64,000 nucleotides of DNA from Sva-07 sp963715285. GTDB taxonomy: Bacteria > Actinomycetota > Acidimicrobiia > Acidimicrobiales > Ilumatobacteraceae. The stretch covers positions 7,365 to 71,364 of the forward strand of contig CAVQRU010000033.1 in NCBI GenBank assembly GCA_963715285.1, in the 5' to 3' direction. The notes under the pieces were generated by a model. That model had not been told where the DNA came from. It ran no database searches and saw only the letters and a list, made by a program, of their open reading frames with translations. Each line of letters starts with the position of its first letter. Positions within the stretch are counted from its first letter, which is position 1. The position numbers and the translations under genes are program-made. Below are positions 7,857 through 16,725 of this stretch, piece after piece.

Positions 7857-10800
7857 GTGACGATCGACAGCTCGGGCACCGACCAGCGCCGGGCGCGGCA
7901 CCCGTACGAACTCGACGACCGGTTCCGCCTCGAGGACGGGACCGTCTTCCTCTCGGGCCTCCAGGCCGTGGCCCGCCTTCCGGTCGACCAGCTGCGGCTC
8001 GACCGCCGGCTCGGCCTCACGACCGCCGCGTTCGCGTCGGGCTACCAGGGATCGCCGGTCGGCACGTTCACCGAGGAGTTGCGACGGGCCGCCGCCACCG
8101 TGGCCGACCTGCCGATCGTGGTACAGCCCGCCGTCAACGAGGAGCTCGCCGCCACCGCGGTGATGGGCAGCCAGCTGGCGATGACGTTGCCCGATGCCCG
8201 CTACGACGGCATCGTCGGCGTCTGGTACGGCAAGGGTCCCGGCTTCGATCGCAGCAGCGACGCGATCCGCCACGCGGTGTTCTCGGGCACGTCGATGCAC
8301 GGTGGCGTCGTCGCCGTGGTCGGCGACGACCCGGCGGCGAAGTCGTCGACACTGCCCTCGTCGAGCGACGCGACGATGGTCGACCTCCACATGCCGGTGC
8401 TCTTCCCCGGCGACGTGCAGGAGGCGCTCGACCTCGGTCGTCACGCGGTCGCCCTGTCCCGGTCGTGCGGGTTGTGGGCAGGCCTGAAGCTGGTGACCGC
8501 GGTCGCCGACGGCACCGGCACGGTCGACGTGCACCCCGACCGGGTCCGCCCGACCGCGCCGGTGGTCGAGATCGACGGCGAGCCGTTCCGTCCACGGCCC
8601 AACGGTCGCCTGATCACGCCGTACACGATCGAGATGGAGCGCGAGTTCCAGGAGGTGCGGTGGGGCCTCGCACGCCGCTACGGCGTCGACAACCACCTCA
8701 ACCGCGTCGTCGTGCGCACCGCCGACGACTGGCTCGGCATCGCCGCCAGCGGGCACACGTTCCACGAGCTCCGCGAGGCGCTCCGGGTGCTCGGGTTCGC
8801 CACCGACGACGATCTGCGACGGGCGGGCATCCGGCTGTTCCAACTGTTGATGCCGGTGCCCCTCGACCCCGCGCAGGCCCGCGAGTTCGCCGAGGGGCTG
8901 GAGGAGGTGCTCGTCGTCGAGGAGAAGAACCCGACACTCGAGCAGCTCCTGAAGGGATCGTTCTACGACGGTTCGCACCACCCACGGGTGGTCGGTCGTC
9001 GCGACGAACACGGCGACCTGCTCGTTCCCGGCCACGGCACGCTCGATGTCGACGCGTTGCTCGCCCCGCTCCACGCCCGCCTGTCGGTACGACTCGCCGG
9101 CCGACTCCGGCCGATCGACGAATTCGTGACACCACCGCGCCCGCGGATCCCGCTCACGGTCAACCGGGCGCCGTTCTACTGCTCGGGGTGCCCGCACAAC
9201 CGCAGCACCCGCGCCGAGCCGGGCACGCTCGTCGGCGGCGGGATCGGCTGCCACGCGATGGTCGCGATGATGGACCCCGAGCGCGTCGGTGACATCGTCG
9301 GGCTGACGTGCATGGGCAACGAAGGCGCCCAGTGGATCGGCATGGCGCCGTTCGTCGACCGCGACCATCTCGTGCAGAACCTCGGCGACGGCACGTTCTT
9401 CCACTCCGGCTCGCTCGCCGTGCGCGCCGCCGTCGCCGCCGGCGTCCACCTCACCTACAAGCTGCTCTACAACGGCACGGTCGCGATGACCGGGGGGCAG
9501 GACCCGCAGGGGCAGATGTCGGTGCCGGACCTCGCCGCGATGTTGCTGCTGGAAGGGGTGACCAGGGTGATCGTGACGAGCGACGACCCGGATCGCCACC
9601 CGAGGGCATCGTTCCCCGACTCGGTCGACGTGTGGGACCGCTCACGGTTCCAGGAGGCCGAACGGGCGCTCGCGGACACGCCCGGTGTCACCGTGCTCAT
9701 CCACGACCAGGCGTGCGCCGCGGAGAACCGGCGCGGGCGGGCGCGTGGCTCGATCGCCACGCCCGGGTTCCGGGTCGTGATCAACGAGCGGGTCTGCGAG
9801 GGGTGCGGTGACTGCGGCGACAAGAGCAACTGCCTGTCGGTGCAACCGGTCGACACGCCGTGGGGCCGCAAGACACGGATCCACCAGACGAGCTGCAACT
9901 TCGACTTCTCGTGCCTGCAGGGCGACTGCCCGTCGTTCGCCACCGTCACCACCGAGACGATCGTCACCACCGGCGGCCCGGCGGCCCGGCGTAGTCGCTC
10001 GGAACCTCCCGAACGATTGGCGGCCCCGCGTCCACCGATCGTCGACGTCGACGACTTCACGATCCGAATGGCCGGCATCGGTGGCACCGGCGTGGTGACC
10101 GTCAGTCAGATCCTCGGTACTGCGGCGATGCTCGACGGCCGGTACGTGCGCGGCCTCGACCAGACCGGGTTGTCCCAGAAGGCCGGGCCGGTCGTCAGCG
10201 ATCTCCGGATCGGCACCACCGGCGCAGCCGCGTCGAACCACGCGAACGTCGGGGGTGTCGACTGCCTCTTGGCGTTCGATCTCCTGGTGGGGGCGAGCGA
10301 CTCGAACCTCACCGGCGTCCGCCCCGAGCGCACCGTGGTGGTCGCATCCACCGATGCGGTACCGACCGGACAGATGGTCACCCATCCCGACGTCGCGCCG
10401 CCGAGCGCGTCGGTACTGCTCGACCGCGTCGGGCAGGTGAGCCGGGCGGCCGACAACCGCTACCTCGATGCGGCCGCCCTCGCCGACGGCTTGCTCGGCT
10501 CGACCACGACCGCCAACATCGTGGTGCTCGGTGCGGCCGTTCAGGTCGGCGCCGTTCCGGTCGACCCCGAGGCCATCGAGCGGGCGATCGGTCTCAATGG
10601 TGTTGCCGTCGACACGAACATCGCGGCGTTCCGATGGGGCCGCGCCTGGATCGACGACCGCGATGCCGTGGAACGGGCTGCCGACCTGCCGACGACACCG
10701 CGGCCCGAAACCGCCGACGAGCTGATCGAACGGCTCGCCGACGACCTCGTCGACTACCAGTCGGCTGCCTACGCCGACCGATTCCGTGTCGTCGTCGCCG

Positions 10801-11324
10801 AGGTGCGCGCCACGGAGACACGCGTCGCTCCCGGCTCGACCGCACTGACCGCGACGGTCGCTCGTCAGCTCCACCGGCTGATGGCGTACAAGGACGAGTA
10901 CGAGGTGGCCCGCCTGCTGCTCGCCGACGAGGCACGAACCGCCTACGAGGTGGTCGGAGGCCCGCGCACGAGCATCACCTACCACCTGCATCCACCGATG
11001 CTGCGAGCGATCGGTGTCGAGCGCAAGCTGAAGCTTCGCCGCAGCGCCGTGCCGACCCTCCGCGCGCTTCGGGCATCGAAGGCGCTCCGCGGCACCCTCG
11101 CCGACCCGTTCCGGTGGGCAGAGGTGCGCCGAGTCGAGCGGGCGATGATCCCGGAGTACGTCGATGCGGTCGGCCGACTGCAGCGCCGGCTGCGCGCCGA
11201 CAACCTCGACGACGCCGTCGAGATCGCCTCGCTCCCCGACCAGGTGCGCGGCTACGAGGATCTCAAACTCCGCCGCGCCGCGGCCTACCGCGCCGAACTC
11301 GCCCGCCGCCTGCGCCCCTGGTGA
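7857..11324 (+). CDS. Indolepyruvate:ferredoxin oxidoreductase, fused alpha-gamma type
   Basis: A 1155-residue 2-ketoacid:ferredoxin oxidoreductase that decarboxylates arylpyruvates to aryl-acetyl-CoA while reducing ferredoxin. Order: an N-terminal pyrimidine-binding region ('FASGYQGSPVGTF', 'GVWYGKGPGFDRSSDA'), a TPP-binding region around residue 460 ('GGGIGCHAMVAMM'), a ferredoxin-like cluster region at about 645-690 ('CEGCGDCGDKSNC', 'CNFDFSCLQGDCPSF'), then the gamma domain from about 737 ('MAGIGGTGVVTVSQ', 'GLSQKAGPV'). A C-terminal DUF6537-like region ends it. The fused architecture and length match the proteobacterial/actinobacterial form. The GTG start has a good Shine-Dalgarno ('GAGAGGAG') just upstream. 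Confidence 0.93.
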   Translation: MTIDSSGTDQRRARHPYELDDRFRLEDGTVFLSGLQAVARLPVDQLRLDRRLGLTTAAFASGYQGSPVGTFTEELRRAAATVADLPIVVQPAVNEELAATAVMGSQLAMTLPDARYDGIVGVWYGKGPGFDRSSDAIRHAVFSGTSMHGGVVAVVGDDPAAKSSTLPSSSDATMVDLHMPVLFPGDVQEALDLGRHAVALSRSCGLWAGLKLVTAVADGTGTVDVHPDRVRPTAPVVEIDGEPFRPRPNGRLITPYTIEMEREFQEVRWGLARRYGVDNHLNRVVVRTADDWLGIAASGHTFHELREALRVLGFATDDDLRRAGIRLFQLLMPVPLDPAQAREFAEGLEEVLVVEEKNPTLEQLLKGSFYDGSHHPRVVGRRDEHGDLLVPGHGTLDVDALLAPLHARLSVRLAGRLRPIDEFVTPPRPRIPLTVNRAPFYCSGCPHNRSTRAEPGTLVGGGIGCHAMVAMMDPERVGDIVGLTCMGNEGAQWIGMAPFVDRDHLVQNLGDGTFFHSGSLAVRAAVAAGVHLTYKLLYNGTVAMTGGQDPQGQMSVPDLAAMLLLEGVTRVIVTSDDPDRHPRASFPDSVDVWDRSRFQEAERALADTPGVTVLIHDQACAAENRRGRARGSIATPGFRVVINERVCEGCGDCGDKSNCLSVQPVDTPWGRKTRIHQTSCNFDFSCLQGDCPSFATVTTETIVTTGGPAARRSRSEPPERLAAPRPPIVDVDDFTIRMAGIGGTGVVTVSQILGTAAMLDGRYVRGLDQTGLSQKAGPVVSDLRIGTTGAAASNHANVGGVDCLLAFDLLVGASDSNLTGVRPERTVVVASTDAVPTGQMVTHPDVAPPSASVLLDRVGQVSRAADNRYLDAAALADGLLGSTTTANIVVLGAAVQVGAVPVDPEAIERAIGLNGVAVDTNIAAFRWGRAWIDDRDAVERAADLPTTPRPETADELIERLADDLVDYQSAAYADRFRVVVAEVRATETRVAPGSTALTATVARQLHRLMAYKDEYEVARLLLADEARTAYEVVGGPRTSITYHLHPPMLRAIGVERKLKLRRSAVPTLRALRASKALRGTLADPFRWAEVRRVERAMIPEYVDAVGRLQRRLRADNLDDAVEIASLPDQVRGYEDLKLRRAAAYRAELARRLRPW

Positions 11325-11329
11325 CGCGA

Positions 11330-11358
11330 TTGCAGCAGGGGTCTGACCCCTGCTGCAA
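11330..11358. repeat. Palindrome with GGGGTC-T-GACCCC core (copy 2)
   Basis: A 29-base perfect palindrome: TTGCAGCAGGGGTC, a central T at 11344, and its exact complement. It starts six bases after the indolepyruvate oxidoreductase stop, before the exchanger gene. The arms differ completely from the copies at 7741 and 42656 while the core is the same. Confidence 0.9.
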
Positions 11359-11392
11359 CGCGGGCGGTCGGGGCCTAGCCTCGGGCGCCGAG

Positions 11393-12499
11393 ATGAGCGC
11401 CGCGACCGTACTGCTGTTGATCGTGGGCCTCGTGGCACTCGTGGTGGGCGCCGAGGGCCTCGTGCGTGGTGCCTCGCGCCTCGCTGCACGCACCGGGATG
11501 TCGAGCGTCGTGATCGGGCTCACGGTGGTCGCGTTCGGGACGAGCGCCCCCGAGTTGGCGGTCAGCGTCGGCGACAGCATCCGCGGCGGCGACGAGGCCG
11601 GATCGATCGCGATCGGCAACGTCGTCGGGTCGAACATCGCCAACATCCTGTTGGTGCTCGGGCTCGCCGCCGCTGTCGGCGGGTCGTTGTTCGTCGCCCA
11701 GCGCATCGTGCAACTCGACGTGCCGATCATGATCGGTGTGTCGGTGCTCGTGTTGCTGTTCGTGCTCGACGAAGAGCTCGGACGGGTCGAGGGGGCGATC
11801 CTCGTCGTGTTGCTCGTCGGCTACATCTCGTGGACGGTGATCGCTGCCACCCGCGGCTCCGCCCCCGCCATCGTGGCCGAGTACGACGAAGCACTCGACC
11901 CGGAGAAGCTCGCGCAGTCGTCGGTGCTCACCGACCTCGGCTACCTCGTCGCAGGGCTCGCGCTGCTGGTGGTCGGGTCGCAGGCGCTCGTCGGGTCGGC
12001 CAGCGACATCGCCGGAGCCCTGGGTGTCAGCGACCTCGTGATCGGCCTCACGGTCGTCGCGATCGGCACGTCGCTCCCGGAGGTCGCCACGTCGGTGCTC
12101 GCAGCGCTCCGCGGTGAGCGCGACCTGGCGGTGGGCAACGCGATCGGATCGAACCTGTTCAACCTGATGGCGGTCCTGGGGATCACCGCGATCGTCTCGC
12201 CGAACGCCCTGTCGGTCGCCGCCAGCGCCGTGCGCGTCGACATCCCGGTGATGGTGGCGGTGGCGGTCGCCTGTCTCCCCGTGTTCGCCAACGGCCACGT
12301 CCTCAACCGCTGGGAGGGCTTCGTGTTCCTCGTGCTCTACGCCGGCTACATCGTGTGGCTGGTGCTCGATGCCAACCAGCACGGATTGCGCGATGCGTAC
12401 GGCAGCGCCATGGTGTTCTTCGTGATCCCGGTGATCGCCGTGACGATCATGGTGATGTGGGCACGAGGGCGATCCGCCTCGTTCAACGTGTCGTCCTGA
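11393..12499 (+). CDS. Calcium/sodium antiporter (CaCA family, YrbG-like)
   Basis: A 368-residue inner-membrane cation exchanger with the two inverted alpha-repeats of the CaCA superfamily: 'VIGLTVVAFGTSAPELAVSV' with 'NVVGSNIANILLVLG' in the first half, and 'VIGLTVVAIGTSLPEVATSV' with 'NAIGSNLFNLMAVLG' in the second. About ten hydrophobic helices are visible. It probably exports Ca2+ for Na+ (or H+). I chose the ATG at 11393 because the hydrophobic core starts at once. The last 17 bases overlap the convergent glucokinase gene tail to tail. Confidence 0.9.
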   Translation: MSAATVLLLIVGLVALVVGAEGLVRGASRLAARTGMSSVVIGLTVVAFGTSAPELAVSVGDSIRGGDEAGSIAIGNVVGSNIANILLVLGLAAAVGGSLFVAQRIVQLDVPIMIGVSVLVLLFVLDEELGRVEGAILVVLLVGYISWTVIAATRGSAPAIVAEYDEALDPEKLAQSSVLTDLGYLVAGLALLVVGSQALVGSASDIAGALGVSDLVIGLTVVAIGTSLPEVATSVLAALRGERDLAVGNAIGSNLFNLMAVLGITAIVSPNALSVAASAVRVDIPVMVAVAVACLPVFANGHVLNRWEGFVFLVLYAGYIVWLVLDANQHGLRDAYGSAMVFFVIPVIAVTIMVMWARGRSASFNVSS

Positions 12500-13253
12500 T
12501 CGACGGCGCGAGATCGTGCGCCACGAGCGCCGCACCGACGATGCCGGCGTTGTTGGCCATCGTCGCGGGCACGGTCTCGGTGTCGATCGAGATCATCGGC
12601 AACCAGACGTTCGCTGACTTCGAGGCGCCACCGCCGACGATGAACAGGTCCGGTGAGAACAGCATCTCGAGGTGGCGCAGGTAGCGCTCGACCCGTGCAG
12701 CCCACTCGGCCCAGCCGATGCCGTCGCGTTCGCGCGCGACGGCAGAGGCCCCGGTCTCGGCATCGTGACCGTCGAGTTCGAGATGGCCGAGTTCGGTGTT
12801 CGGCACGAGCGTGCCATCGACGAAGAGGCCCGAGCCGATCCCCGTGCCGAACGTGAGCATGATCACGACACCGTCTCGGCCGCGGCCGGCGCCGAAGTGC
12901 ATCTCGGCGATCCCGGCGGCGTCGGCGTCGTTCACCATCGTGACGTCGAGTCCGCACGCCTGGGTGAACAGCGCGTCGGCGTCGACGCCGATCCAACTGG
13001 CGTCGATGTTCGCGGCGAGGACGACCACCCCGTGATGCACGATCGACGGGAACGCCACACCGAGCGGCCGCGTCCAGTCGTGGACCTCGACGAGTTCGCG
13101 GAGCACACCCGCCATCGCCGCCGGGGTCGCCGGTCGCGGCGTCGGGATCCGATGCCGCTCCGAGGCGAGCTCACCCGACGTGAGATCGACGACAGCGGCC
13201 TTCATGCCCGTGCCGCCGATGTCGATGCCGAACCCGAGGTCGTCCTTGCTCAC
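12483..13253 (-). CDS. ppgK: Polyphosphate glucokinase
   Basis: A 256-residue ROK-family kinase of the polyphosphate-glucokinase group, which phosphorylates glucose using polyphosphate (and usually ATP), a hallmark of Actinobacteria. The N-terminal phosphate-binding motif 'GFGIDIGGTGMKAAVVD', the catalytic-base region 'NDADAAGIAE', the second phosphate motif 'TFGTGIGSGLF' and 'NTELGHLELDG' are present. The length fits PpgK (about 250-270) and not the longer ATP-only ROK kinases. GTG start at 13253. Confidence 0.9.
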   Translation of the reverse strand: MSKDDLGFGIDIGGTGMKAAVVDLTSGELASERHRIPTPRPATPAAMAGVLRELVEVHDWTRPLGVAFPSIVHHGVVVLAANIDASWIGVDADALFTQACGLDVTMVNDADAAGIAEMHFGAGRGRDGVVIMLTFGTGIGSGLFVDGTLVPNTELGHLELDGHDAETGASAVARERDGIGWAEWAARVERYLRHLEMLFSPDLFIVGGGASKSANVWLPMISIDTETVPATMANNAGIVGAALVAHDLAPSIRTTR

Positions 13254-13276
13254 GGCTGGCAAACTACTTGGCCCGC

Positions 13277-15290
13277 TCAACACTGACCGATGCTGCACCG
13301 GCGGGCCAGGGCGAGCCCTCCGGGGCCGAGCGGCGGTGACGGTGACGGTGCGGGTACCGGTGCAGGTGACGGTGACGGTGACGGTGCGGGAGACGGTGAC
13401 GGTGCGGGAGACGGTGACGGCGCGGGTACTGGTACCGGTTGCCCCGCGGCGACCATCGTGACGCGGGCGGAGAACTCCGAGGTGCTGCCGTCGGGGGCCG
13501 TGGCCGTGGACGACACCTCGGTGCCGGGCGGGAGCGAGGTGTCGACCGCGACGGTACCGGCCACGCCGGCGGCGGCGGCGCCGACGAATCGGGCGCCCTG
13601 TCCGTAGCGCGACCGCTGGTCCGGGTCCGCGCTGAACACCTCCACCACGCAGCCCGGACACGTCGCGACGGTGACCACACCGCCGACCGCCGACACGATC
13701 GTGGGTGCCGGAACCCCGCTCTGGACGATCGGGTCCGGAACGATCGTGACCGAGCCGGCCGGCCACACGTCGATCGCCAACCCGGGTGCGATGCCGCTGA
13801 TCGAGTTGCGGCTGATCGTGTTGCCCGCCGTCGGCATCGCGTCGTCGATCCCGCACGCGCTGCCGTCACACTGGCCGAAGCGCACGAACGGAACGACCTC
13901 CACGCCGGTGTCGACGCCACGGATCGTGTTGCCGCGCACGACGTTGTCGTTCGCCCGACCCGACAGCAGCACGCCCCACCGCGCCGACCCGGCGACGACC
14001 CGACCGTTCGGCAGCACGCCGATCCGGTTGTCGGCGATCACGTTGTGGTGCGCCCCCTTCGCGACGAGCACGGACGCCGGACCGCCGACGATCACGTTGC
14101 CGACCACCTCGTTGCGGGCGACGTCGAGCGGACATCCGCTGGACGGGCACACCGGCTGACCTTCGAGGTAGACGCCGAAGTCGTCGTTGCGGAAGCTGGC
14201 CGGCGACGACGAGGCCGTGAGATCGGTGCCGATGAAGTTGCCGACCACGCGGTTGCGTTCGACCCCGGCCGGCGTCCGGTTGTGCGAGATCTCGACACCC
14301 GACTTGTGGTTGCCGGAGATGACATTGCGCTCCCCCGGTTCCGACCCGCCGATGAGGTTGTCGCTCGCGTCCCAGTTGAGGTCGACGCCGTGACTCCAGT
14401 TCGTCAGCCGTGCCGAGCCGTCGGGACGCAACCCGATGACGTTGTTCTGGACGATGTTGAAATCGGTGCCGTCCTCGAACATCCCCACGCCGCGGTCGCC
14501 GTTGCCCGAGATCACGTTGCGGTGCTGGTTGCCCGGTCGACCGATTCGGTTGTCGGATGCTCCCATCTCGAGCTGCACCCCGGTGCTGTTGATCTCCAAC
14601 CGGGTCTGGCCGTAGGTGCCGGTGGCGTCGGTGCCGATGAAGTTGCCGAGCACCTCGTTGCGTTGGGCCCGGGCGCCCCAGAACCGGATCGTCCGCTTGA
14701 AGTCGAACAGCGCGAGGCCGCGGACGACGTTGTCGGCGGACTGGTTGAAGTACAGCCCGTCGAAGGCGCCGGGACCGGCACCGCGCAGCTCGATGCGCAG
14801 GACGGCGTTCGATCCGTGGTCGGCGGTGTTGACCCGCGACCCGGGCTGGGTGTATCCGTCGATCGTCACGCCGTCCGGGTCGGTCATCATCGGCAGGGCG
14901 ACGACCGGCTGGATCCGATGGACGCCGGCGCCGGGGATCGAGAACCCGATGCGGTCGTGACCGGGGTGACCGTTCGCTTCCTCCATGGCGGCCCGCAGGG
15001 TGCACCTCACCGGATCCGCCGCGCCGCTCCCGTTGCCGGAGAAGTCGGCGAAGACGTTGCACACGCCGTCGCCCGGACGCGCGTCGGCGCGACCCGTCGC
15101 CGTCGCCGGGTCGTCCACGATGGTGACCACATGGGTCGATCCGTCGGCGCGCGTCGCCCCGGTGCTCATCGCGAGTGACGACACGACCACCGCCGAGGAC
15201 GACGACCAGCGCTGCGGCGATCGCGAATGAGCGTCGTACGACGCGGGGCCGCGGCGACAGGGCTCCCGCCGACGCGCCGCCACGCGTCAT
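13277..15290 (-). CDS. Secreted parallel beta-helix (CSLREAI-type) protein, frameshift in signal peptide
   Basis: About 670 residues. After a signal peptide comes a CSLREAI-like region ('DARPGDGVCNVF', then 'RCTLRAAMEEANGHPG'), then right-handed beta-helix repeats dominated by 'N-V-xGN-IG' motifs ('NEVLGNFIGTDATG', 'NVISGNGDRGVGMFED'), a short Ig-like segment and a C-terminal Pro-Ser-Ala tail. Such proteins are surface or secreted carbohydrate-binding or adhesion proteins. The signal peptide is split: the Met at 15290 and 'RRSFAIAAALVVVLG' are in one frame and 'VVVSSLAMSTGATRADG' with the rest in another; removing one G near 15186-15194 joins them. Without correction, the long frame would have to start at 15283 or internally at 15169. 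Confidence 0.75.
13335..13440. repeat. GGTGACGGT-type minisatellite encoding Pro-Ser-Ala tail
   Basis: On the plus strand, units of GGTGACGGTG(A/C) and GCGGGAGACGGTGACGGT repeat over about 100 bases. On the minus strand they encode alternating 'PSPAPSPS' in the C-terminus of the beta-helix protein. This looks like an expandable wall-spanning linker. Confidence 0.7.
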
Positions 15291-15390
15291 GGTCCCTCCG
15301 CCTCGGGCCATCCGCCAAGACTACCGCGTCAGGTGGTCGGCGACCACGCACCGTGGCGGCGCCGAGGGACGCGGGGAGCGGGGAGTGGGG

Positions 15391-16620
15391 TCAGGTGGCG
15401 AGGTGCCTCGCCTCGGCCCAGGTGAGCCCCTTCTCGAGGTTGGGTTCGCGGGGCAGCCCGAGCACGAACTCACCGACGATGTTGCGCTGGACGGCGAAGG
15501 TGCCGCCGCCGAGCGTGAGGGCCGGACTGAACAGGTAGCCGTAGTGCCACACCGGGTCGACGTCGGGGTACTGCCGGGTGCCGCGGAAGTTGTTCTCGGT
15601 CGGGCCGTTCTGCGCGGCCGACGGGATCGGGCCGGCCGGGCCGGACCCGGCGAGCATGCCGTGCGCGCCCGTGACCGCCTTGGCGAGCGCCATCACGTGT
15701 TGGCCGTGCTCGTCGGCCATGATCTTCTGGATCGACGCCTCCGGGCCGGGCGTCTTGCCCTGGAGCGTGGCGCTGAGGCTCCTCATGCGGTTGAGTCGGA
15801 GCAGCTCGGCCTCGATGTGGAGGCGAGCCGCCTGGTCGCGCAACACGGGGTCGTCGAGCCCGCCGTCGGCTCGGATGACGTCGAGCAGATCCTCGGCGGA
15901 CGGGCCGACGCCCCACAGCGAGCCGGCGGCCGAGAGCGACACGCGCTCGTTCGACAGCGTCACCTTGGCGAGCCTCCAACCGTCGCCCTCCTCACCGACG
16001 CGCAGCGACGCGGGGATCCGCACGTCGTCGAAGAACACCTGGTTGAACGAGTGCGCCGTGGTCATGTCGACGATCGGGCTCATCGTGATGCCGGGCAGGT
16101 CCATCGGGCAGATGAAGTAGGAGATGCCCTTGTGTTTCGGCTGGTCGGGGTCGGTGCGGGCGATGAGGATCCCGAGCTGCGAGTGGTGCGCCCCGCTCGA
16201 CCAGATCTTCGAGCCGTTCACGACGTACTCGTCGCCGTCCCTGACGGCTCTCGTGGCGAGGTTGGCGAGATCGGAGCCGGCGTCGGGTTCGGAGAAGAGC
16301 TGGCACCAGAACTCCTCACCGCTGAAGATCTTCGGCAGGTAGCGCTCGTGCTGCTCGGGCGTGCCGGCGAGGAAGATCGTCGGTGCGGCCCACCCGATGC
16401 CGATGTGGTTGTTCGGCCGCCGGATGCCGGCCTTGGCCAGTTCGTCGTCGATCACCAACTGGTCGATCGGGTCGGCATCGAGGCCCCACGGCCTGGGCCA
16501 GTGCGGCACCACGTAACCGGCGTCGGCGAGCACCTTGCCGCTCGGGTTCGGGTTGGCCGCGATCCAGTCACGCACCGTCTGGCGTGTGGGGTGGTTCTCG
16601 GACGGGAGGTCGAAATCCAT
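15391..16620 (-). CDS. Acyl-CoA dehydrogenase family protein
   Basis: A 409-residue flavoprotein with the three-part acyl-CoA dehydrogenase fold. The middle-domain signature 'QLFSEPDAGSDLANL' and 'GSKIWSSGAHHSQLGILIAR' are clear, 'FFDDVRIP' and 'ERVSLS' follow, and the C-terminal helices contain 'ALTLGGGTFAVQRNIVGEFVLGLPRE'. It FAD-dependently oxidises an acyl-CoA; chain type is unknown. 'NNHIGIGWAAPTIF' resembles the large group of actinobacterial acyl-CoA dehydrogenases near steroid and long-chain lipid genes. The ATG at 16620 was chosen; upstream in-frame codons lack conservation. Confidence 0.9.
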   Translation of the reverse strand: MDFDLPSENHPTRQTVRDWIAANPNPSGKVLADAGYVVPHWPRPWGLDADPIDQLVIDDELAKAGIRRPNNHIGIGWAAPTIFLAGTPEQHERYLPKIFSGEEFWCQLFSEPDAGSDLANLATRAVRDGDEYVVNGSKIWSSGAHHSQLGILIARTDPDQPKHKGISYFICPMDLPGITMSPIVDMTTAHSFNQVFFDDVRIPASLRVGEEGDGWRLAKVTLSNERVSLSAAGSLWGVGPSAEDLLDVIRADGGLDDPVLRDQAARLHIEAELLRLNRMRSLSATLQGKTPGPEASIQKIMADEHGQHVMALAKAVTGAHGMLAGSGPAGPIPSAAQNGPTENNFRGTRQYPDVDPVWHYGYLFSPALTLGGGTFAVQRNIVGEFVLGLPREPNLEKGLTWAEARHLAT

Positions 16621-16725
16621 ACCGACACTCTTGCCGGTGACGACGGCGGGATCAGATTCGAACGCCCCCTCGCCCCGTTCCCGTCGACGAGCGTCGGGGG
16701 TCCGGCGGCACAAGGTCGGAGCTCG

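Noticed and set aside
13335..13440. CRISPR-like short repeat array
   Set aside because: Units are unspaced 6-18-base tandem repeats inside a coding tail, with no unique spacers.
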